Shown: one piece after another, positions 10,270-23,124 of the stretch
How positions within the stretch are numbered: the first letter of the stretch is position 1
How the letters are laid out: every line of letters begins with the position of its first letter
Source: Loxodes magnus
Lineage: Eukaryota > Ciliophora > Karyorelictea > Loxodida > Loxodidae
Length of the DNA: 64,000 nucleotides
NCBI GenBank assembly: GCA_946699065.1
Contig: CAMPDV010001572.1
Location: 1 to 64,000 of the forward strand
Direction: 5' to 3'
Program-made: the position numbers and the translations under genes
The notes under the pieces: generated by a model
Databases searched by the model: none
Seen by the model: only the letters and a program-made list of their open reading frames with translations
What the model was told of the DNA's origin: nothing

Positions 10270-11020
10270 ATTTGGCTTGCTTTTTATTAGTTTATATAAA
10301 GTCTCAAGAATCATTGAAAGATCGTTTATTTCTTCTCCAGATTATTATTCTTTAATTAATATATTTGGCTGCTAATCTATCCTTTCTTTACCATTAGTAT
10401 TTTATTCGAATCTAAGTCTTTTCCAAACATTTGCTTTGTTCTACTTTTTTTATTTTAATATTATTTGCTAGAGTAATTAGTCTCCACCAATCATTTTTTC
10501 ATCTATGGATCACCTTCAGATACATAATAAATATAAGAAAGGTTTTTTAAGAAATTTTTAATTTTTGCTTTTATGAAATTTTTGGCATCTCCAACAACTG
10601 AACTAATTGTATAATGCATTAAAAGAATTATCTTTCGAATTAAAGATTTAAACAATTATTTAAAAAGGTTAGAGTGATAACAAATGTAACAAAAAACAAA
10701 GATAAATTTGTAATTAAAAAGCATAAAAATTATACCTAGTTAAAAAATTATTTATTTTTGCAATTTTGTATTTTTTGGTATATCCAAAGTTTTATTTGTG
10801 TTTTCTAGCCTTCTACCGAATTAGCACATAACTGATCTTCTTTTATTACTTGATTAATTATCTAGCTTTTTTTATTTGATTAGTATTTAAGTTTGATTAC
10901 TCAATCTCCATTTGATCTTATATAGCTTTAATCATAACTTATTCAAGGTTTATTCAAATAATATTTCTAATTTCTTATATTTTATCTTCTGTTCTTTAAT
11001 TTCTTAATTAAATAGATGTG
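10270..11020 (-). pseudogene. Degenerate gag-like ORF with MEIE motif
   Basis: On the minus strand, DQMEIEQSNLNTNQIKKARQ lies at about 10.85-10.93 kb, preceded by a Lys/Leu-rich possible coiled coil (KYKKLEILFEQTLNKLWLKL) and followed by KRRSVMCQFGRRLE, where a CxxC knuckle has lost its second Cys (TGT to GGT). The copy at 45.0-45.35 kb keeps CRLC there. Downstream, FGKDLDSNKILMVKKGQ may be the tail of the same protein. Motif order matches the other gag-like ORFs. Frames are broken. Confidence 0.4.
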
Positions 11021-11690
11021 CAGAAGTTTTAAGCTAAATTCTGTATTAAAAATTTTATTAAAATTTATAATTGTTTAATTTTTAAGTAAATGCTGTTTAT
11101 TGCTTAATTAATTACTAAACCTTTAAACAAACATTAACTAAAAATAGCTATAATTATTTTTATTTTTCAGATTCATGAACTCCTCTCATGATTTATGGAA
11201 ATTATTAAAAAATGTGCTCTAACTATTAAGAAAAAGGTAAGTTATCTAAGGTATTATTGCTAGGTTAACTATGATTTAAAAGGCCGTAGATATGAAAGAT
11301 AGTGTTATCTCAGTTTGATGAGCTAATAATTCGATAAGGAAATAGTAGTAAACAAGTAATAAATTGTAAGATGAACTGAAGTAAAAGTTTGATTAGTAAT
11401 TTTAATAAACTAAATGAATAATGAAATATAAATTGGATTGTAAAGATAAAAAATAAAAATAAAAGAATTTTTATAAAGAATTTAATCATTCACAATCAAA
11501 AAGTACAGTTATATCTTTTGCTAACAACTGAATTAATTGTATAATATCCTAAAAGGATTATCTTTCGAATTAAAAATTTAAGCAATTATTTAAAAAGGTT
11601 GGAATGATAACAATTGTAGCAAAAACAAAGATAAATTTGTAATTAAAAGGCATAAAAATTATACCTAGTTAAAAAATTGGAAGCAATTAT
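10598..11690. repeat. About 150-bp direct repeats flanking about 780 bp
   Basis: The segment at 10598-10747 (AACAACTGAATTAATTGTAT onward, ending ATACCTAGTTAAAAAATT) recurs with about 93% identity at 11522-11670 in the same orientation. One of these ends also occurs at 45.80-45.91 kb, next to unit B. The arrangement resembles a short element with direct terminal repeats, or a local duplication. No integrase or RT lies between them. Confidence 0.6.
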
Positions 11691-11699
11691 TGACAAAAA

Positions 11700-12430
11700 T
11701 GAATGATAAATAAATAGAAGTTAAATAAAAAATAAAGATAAAATTATAAAAATAAATTAAAATTCTATTTATTGTAATATTTTCTTATTTTTATTAATAA
11801 CTTTTATTTTTAAGACATCAAATTTTATTAAAAAAGATTTACTTAATTTATGAAATTTATTAGTAATATTCACAATTCATGGAAATTATAGAAACATTTA
11901 TAAAGTTTAAGCATATTTGCAATCTTTAGTTTCTACTATCTTGTTTTATTTATATTAACCCCTTATTAAGTTATTCTGATTATAATTTTCATTAAACTCA
12001 AATAAAAACTATTATTATTCAACATATATCTAAGCTCAATATCAATTATAAATTAATAATAATATATAAAGTTATAAATAAACTAATATAGGTAATTAAG
12101 ATATTAAATCAAACTAATTAAAAAATTTATATTAAAGACATTAGACTAACTATAATATTATTATCAAGCTAAGTTTATATTGTTTTTATACTATAAGTTT
12201 ATAACCACTATTTTTATAAACAAAAATTATTAATGTGACTTTACCTTTAATAGCTTTGTCATGAATTAACTATTTATTTTCATTTAAATTTTCTAATTAT
12301 TCTTTTTGTCTTAGTATATTATCAAATGAAACATCTAAGCTTCTCCATATTTGGAATCTTCTTATTAAAATATTATTTAATATTTTATTGCAAATACACA
12401 GTCTTTCTAAAAATAAAATTCATATAAAAA
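11700..12430. other. AT-rich spacer
   Basis: Very AT-rich DNA with no domain-like frame on either strand that I can support. Confidence 0.3.
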
Positions 12431-12435
12431 TGGGA

Positions 12436-12600
12436 AATTTAAACATCGTCAGTCAAAACTTCGACTGTTAGCGAGAGCTCTCTAACAAGTTAGGAATATC
12501 TCTTTTGAGCTTGTCCACTCTTATTTGTGATGGCATCTAATGTGAGATTACTGCAATGCAGTTATTCACTTTTCCAGATTGCCTACAAATTTTAAAATTA
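12436..12600 (-). mobile_element. SINE-like element, family 2, partial copy
   Basis: A 165-bp GC-richer segment matching the first part of the family-2 copies at 16.04 and 37.33 kb: TAGGCAATCTGG, CTGCATTGCAGTAATCTC, AGATGCCA and GACTGACG occur in the same order on the minus strand. The 3' part with the stem-loop is missing. Confidence 0.6.
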
Positions 12601-13460
12601 TGACTTCATGCATATTTAAAATGATATAATAGTCTTAATATTAGTATATGGATATGTTTATTACCAAATTATGTTTATATCTATTTATCTAAATAATTTT
12701 AAAAGTGAGAAATTTAAAATTAAACATTTAAATTTAATTATTTGTTTACATTTTTCTGAAGTAATACAATTTAATGTTATGAATCTTTTATTTTGATGAT
12801 AGCAAATTAAAATTAAACTAAAATATATATTAAGTATTTAAATTAACTTATAGGAATTTAAACAAACTGATACTTAAGTTTATCTCTCATAAACTAGAAA
12901 AATCTGAGAAAGAAACGAGATTTGATATTAAATGCAAGACAAGAAGAAGTTAGAAGAAGAAATAAATATACTAGCAATTCAAATTTTACATATAAGCAGA
13001 AGGGTGAATTATATTAATGATTAATTAATTAATAAAGTATATAAATTATAAATAAAACTATGATTAATTAATGAATAATTTAACTAAAACAATAAATAAA
13101 AAGTTAAATACTTTATGGATTAAAGACTAAAATAGCACAAAATTAAAGTTAGAGAAATAAAAATTAAAATACTTAGTAAATTATTTTTTATAATTGATAT
13201 TAGAATAATAAATAATAAATTAATTATAATAAATAAAATGTAATTATTTAATAATTTTACTAATATTTATAATTAATAGATTTTATATTAATTATGATTA
13301 TATCTCATTATCAACAAATAAGTTTATCTCTATATAAATAGAATATAATATATTTAATTATTGTATCATCTGTATTTTTAAAAGCAATTTTTATTATTTT
13401 TTATATATTTAATTACTTATAATGCTACTGAGTATTGTTTAATATTCTAAAATTGTATAA
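12601..13460. other. AT-rich spacer
   Basis: Long stretch above 80% A+T with TTAATTAATTAAT-type runs. No feature recognised. Confidence 0.3.
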
Positions 13461-13469
13461 AAGAAAGAA

Positions 13470-14290
13470 AAAAGTAGAACGCTACAAGAAGAACTTTTGC
13501 AACTTTTACCAAAACAGGAATGAAAATCAGAAGCAGAAATACTTCAATTTACGTCCTCTTAAACTGACATCTTCTTATAAAGTTCAAATTTATAAATCAT
13601 AAAGATAGGAAAGGTATGTAAAGGTACGGAAATAAATTCCTGAATTTCAAATATGACAGAGAAACCAAAGTAATTAAAGAAAATGTAAAATCTAGACAGT
13701 GCATAAATTATATTTTGGATAAAAACAATAAACATGAATTAACTAGTGCTAATGAAATTCAATCTTCAGAAAAAGGTCTAAATTTAAAGAAACAAAAAAA
13801 TCATTCAAAAACGGAAGCAAAAAAATATATAGAATTAATCGAGACTGATGATTTAAGAAAGAGAAATAGATGTTTTTGAATCATCTAATGGGACTAGAGC
13901 AAATAAATCGCCTAACTTGACGAAAGAGTCAAGAATTAGCACGATAACTTAAAGATCTGAAACGCGCGACAAAAAGAGTAAAAGAAGTTTCGCAAAAAAT
14001 AGAAATATAAAAAGAAACAATCTTTATCCATCAGTAAAAGGTGTTTTAAATTTGTCAAGAAGAAATGTTAATACTGCGTAAGTTGCTCATATCTCTTTAA
14101 AATTTGTTAGAAATTTAAGTTTTATAAAGAAATTATCGAAAAGATTAATACAGTGAAAAAGAGTCAGAAAGAAAAAATCAAGAACATTTTGAAAAATAAA
14201 TTAAAAATAAATTATCATAATGTTCTGTAACAAAACTGGAACGTCGAAAAAGGGAATAGACTAATTTAATAGAGAGTAGATTTGAATAAA
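13470..14290 (+). pseudogene. Gag-like ORF remnant with degenerate knuckle
   Basis: Lys-rich coding-like sequence on the plus strand: YGNKFLNFKYDRETKVIKEN at about 13.63 kb, TEAKKYIELIETDDLRKR at about 13.82 kb, then after a frame change a Ser/Arg-rich part. At about 14.06 kb another frame reads KKKCQYCVSCSYLFKICQKF. This aligns with KKCYYCNQTEHLWRRCKEF of the 24.4-kb ORF, with the knuckle His replaced by Tyr. It is probably a gag-like gene with two or more frameshifts. The 5' end is not defined. Confidence 0.45.
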
Positions 14291-14599
14291 AAAAATGGAG
14301 ATTGAAAATATTGAGATTCTCGAGTTTTCAATCTTACAAAAATGTATGTCCTAAACATTTTTTGAAGCATAATGAAGTATAAACTGTTTTTTCTGTATGA
14401 GATTGCAATTCCTTTGTAATAGAAAACTTTAATTTATCTTTGCTATAATTAAGATGATTAAAGTAAACAATTTCTTTCAGATAAAAGTATTTTATTAAAT
14501 TAAACATTAAATAAATAAAGCATAAATAATTTATTAATTTATAAAAATTAAAAAATTAAAAATAGTTAAGCTTAAATTTTAAATTATTAATAAAAATAA

Positions 14600-15480
14600 A
14601 TTTGAGTTTAAAGCTAAAGTTAAAGTTAAAGTTAAAAAGCTTTGTTAAAGCCTTAGTAGTCAGCCATCTGACCTATTCTATCAGCTTGTCTCCGTTAGTT
14701 TGTCTTGAATTCCTACTAGGCTTAGTTAGGCAGTGTAGCACTTCATTAGTGCACCATCCTTTAATATTCGGAATAGTTTTGGTCTTGCACTTAGCGCTCC
14801 TAATTATTTCTCCAAGGATTAAGATTTGAATTAAAGAATTTTTTTCTATAAATTTTTCCGCTTTATGTTGGATATATCCTAAATAGTTTTCTAAAAATAT
14901 CTTATTTATTCTTTCTTTAAATTTCGCTTAGTTAGTAGCAGTATTTTCATTGGTGTTATTTATTGCACACGTAGCATTTTATTCTTCTTTTAAACTATTA
15001 TTCCTGTAATCCTTATTTAATTTAAATTTACTACTTATTTTAAATAAACGTTTACTGTTTATTTTAATTTGAGGCTTCATTTTCTATTTCCATAGGATCT
15101 GATTAATTCTGTTAAAACGAAAATGGCGTAACCTGAATTTATTATTAAATTTAAAGAATTTTTTGTTCCAGTTTGTTTTCTATTTCTTATGATTATTAAT
15201 ATTGTTTCTCAATTAAAGACGTTATTAGTTTTTCTAATTTTTCTACTTTATCAGTGAGGTATCTATTTTTAAACATAAACTCTTTTAGTGACTTAGATAA
15301 TATTTCTATTTGAGTTTGTGTAGGAAGTTTTTTTAATTCTGGATTTCCAAGTGGTTAATGTTCGTCATATCAATCATATTTCTCACTTTCACTCATTGTA
15401 ATTATTTCGCTTTTTTATTTTTTAGAGAATTTTCCTGCTTAAATTTTTTGTTCAAAGTTCTGTTATTTCTTAGAAGCCAT
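14600..15480 (-). CDS. Gag-like ORF1, MASKK start, CCHC knuckle
   Basis: ATG at 15480 gives MASKKQQNFEQKIQAGKFSK, then a coiled coil (LKEFMFKNRYLTDKVEKLEK) near residues 65-110, the motif DPMEIENEAS (15.08 kb), and a CX2CX3HX4C knuckle CYVCNKQHQWKYC at 14.94-14.98 kb in which the Trp is TGA. The C-terminal part (IGQMADYQGFNKAF) is GC-richer, and the frame runs into a short FQLQLQL repeat (AAAGTT units, 14612-14640). No RT follows, so it is gag-only or 3' truncated. An RNA-binding retroelement protein is the likely role. Confidence 0.6.
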
Positions 15481-16030
15481 TTTATAGATCCTAATAAAAA
15501 AAGAAATTTAAAATTTTAATATTTGAGATTTATCCTAAGATATATTAAATGTGTTATTTACAAAATTAAAAAAATTAAAAAAAGTAAAAATAGTTTTTAA
15601 AGTTTAATTATCTAAAAATAAATTGTTGTTTTAAAAAGCCAAGCAACTCATATCTAAATTAAAAAATTATAATTAAAAAACGAACTAAAAATAATGAAAA
15701 CTTAATATAAGTAATTATGATATTATTGATTTTCAATTACTAAAAATAACAAAAAGCTATATTTGCAGAAACATTTTTATATATTAAAAACTATCTTGTG
15801 CAGCTTTTAAAAAATTAAAATATAATATAATTTTAGAACTTACATAATTTAAAAAATTGTTTAATATTAAACTAATATTTTATTAGAATTAATTCAGGTA
15901 ATTTAAAAAATTATTTTAACATATTAAAAACTACAGATTTTTTTAATATTTTTATTTTCTTTATTTACAGTAAAATTTTTAATAATTGAATATAAAATAT
16001 AATCAAACATAAAATTTATTAATATATAAT
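15481..16030. other. AT-rich spacer
   Basis: AT-rich DNA upstream of the MASKK gag-like ORF. It may hold its 5' leader; nothing specific is recognised. Confidence 0.3.
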
Positions 16031-16034
16031 ATAA

Positions 16035-16425
16035 AATGGATGTCGGCCGCATCAGAAAAACTAGTAGGCAATCTGGTGAAGTGTATACTGCATTGCGAGT
16101 AATCTCGCAATAGATGCCACCATGGGGAAGGATGAATAAGCTCAGAAGAGACAGGCTAACTTACCCTTAGGGTTCTCTCTAGCAATATGAAAGCTTGGCT
16201 GATGGGCCTGCTAATGACTAATGACTAATTCTTATTTGAACCTTATTCAAGAAGTCTGAAGTATTTGACTCAAGATTTAAGAATAATTTTTAATTAGAAG
16301 ATTCTCCATTAGGAGAAGCTGAAGTGACTCTTGGGATAAATAGAATGAAATCAAGCTTTTGAGAACACCTTCTTTTAATATTAAATATTAGTACTGAAAG
16401 AGCTACGCGCTCTAAAATTATCTTT
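16035..16425 (+). mobile_element. SINE-like element, family 2, full-length copy
   Basis: About 390 bp, GC-richer than its surroundings, starting GGATGTCGGCCGCATCAG and ending with the compact hairpin AGAGCTACGCGCTCT (16400-16413) and a (TTTA)n tract. The copy at 37.33-37.72 kb aligns along its whole length but with frame-breaking indels, so it is non-coding. TAGGCAATCTGG resembles a Pol III A box; a matching B box at normal spacing is not clear. Confidence 0.65.
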
Positions 16426-16429
16426 ATTT

Positions 16430-17640
16430 ATTTATTTATTTATTTTAATTATAAATATTTTTAAAATTATTAAAATGGACTAAAATTTTACTTTAGAGGT
16501 TATTTATTATTTGAAAAAATAACAAAAAATATCCTTGTTTAATATAAAAAATAAAAATTTTATTTTCTCTACAATAAATATTACTTTCATATTAGTTTAT
16601 TTTTATAACCTAAGTATTTAATTTTATAATTATAATTATTTTGTCCAAACTAATTAATTATAAATACAATTTAATTTATGTCTTAAATACTTTTTACTCT
16701 AAATAAAATTTTTATTTAATATACTAGTTTAATTTTAACTACTCTTAACTATGAAAAGATATTTCTTTTACTTATTTAAAATAAAATAATTTATTAGTCT
16801 TAATAAGCAAATCTTCTATAATTTTGATGTATTGTAGATAATCTAAAAATTTTCATTTTTCAAAGATAAAATTATTTTTATTTTTATTTATTCAAAAAAT
16901 TTACTATGATATAACGAAAGAAATTAAAATGATAACTAGAGTTAAGATTTAATTAATGTAGCATTTATAGAACCTAATTAAAATTTAAATTAGCTAAAGA
17001 AGTTAAAAATGTATTTACTTTTAATTAATTAATAAATATAATAAACTTCCAATTATTTAGTGCTTTAATAACTGAAAATATATTATATTGATGTTAGTAT
17101 TATAACTTAGTAATTTTAAATAAGTGAATTTAATATATTAATAATTAGGTAAATAAGTATTTACATATTATGTATATTAAATTATAAACTAAATTAATTA
17201 AAATTATATTCTTAAACTTTAAATTACTTAAATGCTAATAATCTAAAGCTTTTATAAACTATAACGTATTAATATAATAATTAAAATGTAAATGAAGAAA
17301 CTATGCTAATGCTGCTTATATCTATTTAATTTAGCAAGTGCAGTAAAAGAAAATAACTTAGTTATAAATAAATAATTAGCTAATAGTTAACACTTAAAGA
17401 TTTTGATTGTTTAATATAGAAACAGAATAAATTAAAGAAGTTAAAATAAATGTATTAATTCCAAAATTTAGTAGAAGCGTTAATTTCCTTTTGAAATAGC
17501 ACTTTAGAAATTAGTAGCAGATAAAAAAGAAGAAAATATATATTCATTTAGAGGAATAAATTAAACAAAAGTTATAAATGATATATGAAAGTATAATATA
17601 TAGAATGATACATGAAACTACTATTATATATAAATAAAAT
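16430..17640. other. AT-rich region, possible leader of the 17.6-kb LINE
   Basis: About 1.2 kb of very AT-rich DNA with no domain-like frame. It immediately precedes the ATG of the LINE ORF1 at 17640. Confidence 0.3.
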
Positions 17641-18480
17641 GGCACCTAAGAAATAATAGACCTCTATTAACGAATACTTGAAAAAATAAGAATAACCTAA
17701 TTTAATTGAAGAATAGCCTTAATAAGATAAAGATTAATAATCTAAGGAATCCTTTGCATAATCTGTTCAGCAAAGGATATCAAATATCCAATATGACTTG
17801 AAAAAGCAAAGATAAAAAATAGAAAATTTAGAAAACTTACTAGAAAAATTAATGGAATAATTAAACCTATAATTCCCATCCATAGATGAATCATTAAATA
17901 AAATCTAATCGTAAATAGTAATTAAATTGGAATAAATTGATAAATAATTTAACGAAGTCCCTCAAATGTTCCAATTTCATTTTTCTTAAATTGAATATCA
18001 AATAAAGCAACTTTAAGAAAAACAAGAATAATAACAAGTAATAATTTAAAAATTATAAGATTAATAAGATTAATAATCAAATATCCCAATGGAAATCGAA
18101 TCGGAATTCTAATAATAAGAAATAAATAAGATCAATTATTATCGCAAAAAGATTCGGTGCTGTTTATGCTAGAAAAATCATTGCTGGAAAAATGCTGGAA
18201 GAAACAAGAAATTGAAAAAATTAACAAGTAATAAATATTAGACTAACTTTTCAGAATATGACCAACAAGAACAGGATAAGTATACAGAAAGAAATTCTAC
18301 AACTCAAGAAACAACGAGTTTTATAAAAATGGAAGAAGAAACTATAACGATAATTGGATGAGGGAGAGACAAGGATGGCGGACTAATGTAGTCCTACGAA
18401 GTCCTTTAGTTCAGGAAAGAGCAGGAACAAAAACAAGTGAACCCTGGAGCTCTTTTCTAAGACTATAAACTTAATTTTTA
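17640..18480 (+). CDS. LINE ORF1 (Gag-like), MAPKK start
   Basis: ATG in context AAATAAAATGGCACC. The protein begins MAPKKQQTSINEYLKKQEQ and continues with a long Gln-rich coiled coil (IENLENLLEKLMEQLNLQ; IEYQIKQLQEKQEQQQ). NIPMEIESEFQQQ follows near 18.09 kb, and the knuckle RCCLCQKNHCWKN at 18.15-18.19 kb has the CX2CX3H core but Asn-Ala at the final Cys position. Gln is encoded largely by TAA/TAG. It is followed by the RT region of the same element, so it is the ORF1 protein of this LINE. Confidence 0.65.
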
Positions 18481-20990
18481 TCCTTTTTTTTATGAATTTA
18501 TCAAAAATAATTTCTAATATAATGCTGATTAAGCATTAGTATCATTTATTCCAGACTCCAGTTATAACAAATATCTCGAGATCTTACTAAGAAATATGTA
18601 GGTCTAAAAGAGCTAACTCAGTATATAAGAAGCATACATTATATCTGGAAGAATAAACTAATAAGTAATAATCTTCATGAAAAAGTGAAACGACATTCTG
18701 AATGACTTCAATTCTAATTTGTGAAAGTTTGAAAAAGCAAAGCAAAAAAGAAACTTTTACTTCTAAATGGAGATGCTAAAGAAATATTTTCACATACTAA
18801 GAAAATTAAAAAGCCTAAAATAATAAATTAAATGAACTTTAATTAAGAAATCAAAAATAAATCCATTGATTCATGGGAGAATTGCACTTTTAACAAACAT
18901 TCTAATATAACTCAATAATAAATAAATCTTAGTAATTAAAAAATAGATAAAATATAAGATAGTATTTAAGAAATTAAAGATTATCAACTCTCATATTTAT
19001 AAGGATTTTATCTTTTTACCATACAAGAAATACAAAAAATAAAAGAAATTACGAATGAAAAAGCAGCTGATTCAGCTTGAATAAAAGGTGAACTTCTGAA
19101 ATATGGTGGATAATATTTGATAATAATTCTTCACTCTTTTTTGAATAATATGTTAAGATTTGGAAGAATCCCTTAGGAATTATATGCATTGGCAAAAATT
19201 CCAATATTTAAAAAAGGAAATAAAGATGACTGGAAAAACTGACTATCTATTTCTCTTATTAATATTATTATAAAACTATATGATAAAGCTTTAACAAAAA
19301 GACTATACAATCTGCTTTATAAGAGAAATTTGATTCACCCTTCATAAATGGGATTTATAAAAATCAGATAAAAAACTTAATAAATTTGAATAATATAACA
19401 AATAATTGATAACTATCGGAAACGTGCTAAGATAAGACTAAATTGATAGCAACACTGATAGATGTTGGAAAAATGTTTGACTCAATAAAAAGAAGACTTT
19501 TATTAGATCAATTAAAGAGAGTTAATTACCATTTAGACTAATAAAAGCCTTAGATTTGTTTTACAAAAACCTAAATTCTTCATTTAAAATAGATGGAAAG
19601 AACACCAGAACATTATAATACAACAATAGAGTTACATAAGGAAATAAGCATGGACCAGTTTTAGCCTTGTTGTATTATGACGTAGTAATTAGATATTTGA
19701 AAAGTAAAAGTACCTAATTGAGATTCAAATGCAAGGGTTGGAGTATTATCTTCGCATGTAGACGATGAGCAGATGATTTAATTCTTCTTTCCAAAACTTC
19801 AAAGTAGATGAAGGAGTTAATAAATGAAACAAGTAAGATTTTTACATAAACTCAATTAAAGATAAAATTTATTAAATCTGAATGCATCTAAATTTTAAAG
19901 CAACATTAGAAATAATAAAATTTAAATTTATGATTATATAATTAACCAATTATTAAAAGGAAAAAGTAACATATTTAAATGTAATGCTACATTAGAAGAA
20001 GAATTTTAATCCTCATTGCAGAGAATCGCGATCAAGTATTTAGTTGCAATGAAAAAGCTGTTTTTTAACTTATGAGATATTAGAATGCGACTCCTTGACA
20101 TTTTAAAATTTTATGCAGATTTTTTACATTGCCTAAAGCAGAATATGGAGTAGAGGTAGTGCCATGGTTTATTCAGAAAGGAAAAACATGAGTTTTGAAT
20201 AGAATTGAATCAAGTATGAGAATGATTTCAAGAAAAGCATTTTAAGCAGCAACTTCAGCAATAAATAAGTTATATTTCATAGATTAAACTGGTTATCTTT
20301 CAAACACATTATGACAATAAATTTTTTTAAATTATATTATAAAATGAAATAAGAAAGTATTTATTTTCCAACATCGACAATAGTCTCTCTTTTCATTACC
20401 AACTGAAAAAAAGTATTTCAATGCTATGATAAAGTTAAGCAATTATCAGACCTCTATAGTATTGCACTGTAGAATTCCAAGATTAGTACAAATTAAAAAA
20501 TTTTTACTAAATATATAAGAGACAAAATACAACAATATTTCTATAATATAGCTACTCAAAAGTTTAAGAGGATGAAAAAAGCTAAAATATATATTAAGCA
20601 GTTTCGTATCTTAACCAATTTCTAGTAATTACTTACACTAAGTTGAACAAATAATTTAGACAAGAAATTATCAGTATATATAAACTTAGAACCCAATCTT
20701 TTAATTTTCGAAAAGATCTTTAAGCTTGTCATTATCCTATTTATAATCCCTATTGTATGGGTGGAAAGTACGATAAAATTGAGCACATTTTAAATGTATA
20801 TATTATTCTAATATAAGAGATTGACTATCGTAAAAGATGATTAAGGACTTATAAACTCCCTTCCGAAGATTTATTTGGGATATTTAGATTTATAAATAAA
20901 AATATTTGACAAGAAATTTATATCAAGAAGTCTAGATTATTAGATTTGGAAAAAGTAAAAAAGGAAGAAATAAATAAGAGACTATAACAA
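18480..20990 (+). pseudogene. LINE ORF2 with RT domain
   Basis: RT blocks occur in order: RIPQELYALAKIPIFKKGNK (19.16 kb), DDWKNWLSISLINIIIKLYD (19.23 kb; the second Trp, TGA, sits where LINEs have N-W-R-P-I-S-L), LYKRNLIHPSQMGFIK (19.32 kb), IDVGKMFDSIKRRLLLDQL (19.46 kb), GNKHGPVLALLYYDVVIRYL (19.64 kb), and WADDLILLSKT at 19766 where YADD is expected. A C-terminal CHYPIYNPYCMGGK then EHIL block near 20.73 kb resembles the C-x-H-I-L region at LINE C termini. I do not see a clear endonuclease in 18.5-19.0 kb. Several frameshifts make it probably inactive. Confidence 0.65.
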
Positions 20991-20999
20991 GAGTAATTA

Positions 21000-21465
21000 A
21001 AAATTGATGAGATGGAGATTATAATTAAAAACATTAAAAACATTTACTAATGTATATAATTAAAGGAAGCAATTCTTGCAGTTATAGATGTTAAAAACTC
21101 TTTTAATTTAAATATTAAATTTAAATAAATAACTTCATACAATAACTCTTTTATTAAAGTGAATTATTATTACTAAATAGTTTAAATATATACCATTCAT
21201 TTTTATAAATAAATATTAAAATTTAAATTCTAAAAACTAATTAAATGCTAATTAAGCCATTTAAAGAATTCTTTATTTAACTATAATTAATAAAACATAG
21301 ATAATATAAAGGAAGAAATATTTTAAAGGAATTTAAGTTTTAAGTAAACTAAAGGAAACTTTAGCTTTATTACTTTAATAATATAAATCCTAAATAATAG
21401 CAAAATATAGTTAAAAATAATCCTTTATAATAGTAAGATATATATATTACTAAATTAAAAAGTTT
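21000..21465. other. AT-rich spacer
   Basis: AT-rich DNA after the LINE, with no clear poly(A) tail or terminal hairpin. Confidence 0.3.
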
Positions 21466-21469
21466 AAAT

Positions 21470-22197
21470 TGGAGTTTAGTGAACTTGGAGGACTTTCAAC
21501 CTCGTGTTCACAGGACCAGTTTGATAACATGGCTGGAACCAGCTCCCTTCAGAACTCTTTCTTCAGTCGCCTTAGATTGTGTACCACTTCGGTTTGTAGA
21601 TTTGACCTTCTGACGGATAAAATTAGATACAGAATTCTCGTCTATCTTATCCTAATATTAGTACTATTATTTTTCTTATTATTTTCTATTCCAGTACTAT
21701 TATTTAATTAATTTCAATTTCTAACATTGTCTATATTTATGTCCAGTTTGTTTACATACAAAGCATCTTGGTTTATTCCTAATTCATTTCTTGTCTGGAT
21801 TCCTCGGTAAATTAGTAGCTCCTTCTATGTCCATTGAATCTTGAATTGTCCTAACTTTGAATTCCTACTACTGTTGCTACTTGCTATTCTCTTCAAGCAC
21901 AGTTGTTCTCTGCTGCAGCAATCCCATTTCCCTGAAGAAAGTGTCTTGCTCTCGATCGTAGACTTCCAGAAGCTTTCTTTCCATTCCTTGAGCTCATTAA
22001 CTTGATTTTTTAGAGCTCTATTCTCTAATCAATCTTTTAGGCTGGTCTGGAAGTTCCTAGTTGAGTCTATTATTCTTGAAGGTTTTGAGAAGAAGATTAT
22101 TTCTAGGAAGAAGATGTGTGAGTTAAAGATGAGGGTTCTTACTTTCTCTCCCCTTTTTAGGAGGTGGTATAAAAGCCTTCTTGAACCCTTCTACCAT
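21470..22197 (-). CDS. Gag-only ORF, MVEGF type, CCHC knuckle
   Basis: ATG at 22197 gives MVEGFKKAFIPPPKKGRESK. Downstream, the motif SMDIEGATN lies at about 21.83 kb and the CX2CX4HX4C knuckle CFVCKQTGHKYRQC at 21.72-21.77 kb. The tail contains VLKGAGSSHVIKLVL and ends near RGWKSSKF, a block also found at the end of the 23.1-kb ORF. Codons are GC-richer than neighbouring DNA. The frame is continuous for about 240 codons. No RT follows, so this looks like a gag-only element. Confidence 0.65.
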
Positions 22198-22204
22198 TAT
22201 TTTT

Positions 22205-23115
22205 TTATTTAATAGTAAGATATTAATATTAGAAATACTATCTAAAATAATTAAATAATTATATGCTTAGCTAAAATTAATTATCTTTGCTTAATTTAAA
22301 ACTAATAAAGAGGATGCTTTTCATAATTTTGATAAGAGTTTTAAATAATTGGTTAACAATAAGCATTTGATTACTAGATTATAAAAATATAAAAATTTTC
22401 ATTTAATAATTAATGTCTACAATAATTAGAATAATAATTTAGTGAATTAAAAAGTAAATAAAGTTAAACATATCTTTAGAGATAACTGTTTAAATAAAAT
22501 TAATAAAGAATTATCAATAATTATAAACTTAATGAATGTATAAATTTTAGTTCTAAATAATATAAGTAGTTATAATAATAATCTTAACTAACTTTTATTT
22601 ATTTTAAAGTTAAGTATAAATTATTAATTTATATATAAAAATTTAATTAAACTTATTATAATTATCTAAAATTAATTATTTTATCATTATCAGTTAAAGA
22701 AATTTAAATATAAGCCATTATTATTAATTTGCAAATAATAAGAAAATATACTTACATAAAATATTTAACTATAATTAAATTACTTTATTTCTTTTATTAA
22801 AACATATTTAACTAAAACTATCCTTAATATTATTAATGCTAAAAGATTAAATTTTATTTATCCTATCATTTTTATTATTTATATATATATATCAACAATT
22901 ATATTAGAAAATTTACATATTTTAGCTTAAAAATAATAAAATAAATGATAATAATTAAAATAATTTATTTTAATTTTAAAAATTAATAATTTAAAAAATC
23001 TTATTTACTATTTAAAAACTTAAATAATAAGTCTTAATAATAAACTATAAGAGTTTAAATATTTTAAATATTGAGACATAATTGTATAAAATAATAATAA
23101 TATTAATTTTAAGTA
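22205..23115. other. AT-rich spacer
   Basis: About 0.9 kb of extremely AT-rich DNA between two gag-only ORFs. Nothing coding-like recognised. Confidence 0.35.
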
Positions 23116-23124
23116 TTCCATTTT

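Noticed and set aside
14602-14829. A 75-codon plus-strand open frame with a hydrophobic middle
   Set aside because: It is antisense to the MASKK gag-like ORF, which has a coiled coil, MEIE and a knuckle.
16064-16180. Pol III A and B boxes marking a tRNA-derived SINE head
   Set aside because: An A-box-like TAGGCAATCTGG is present, but the only B-box-like site is about 100 bp away and poor, so a tRNA origin is not supported.
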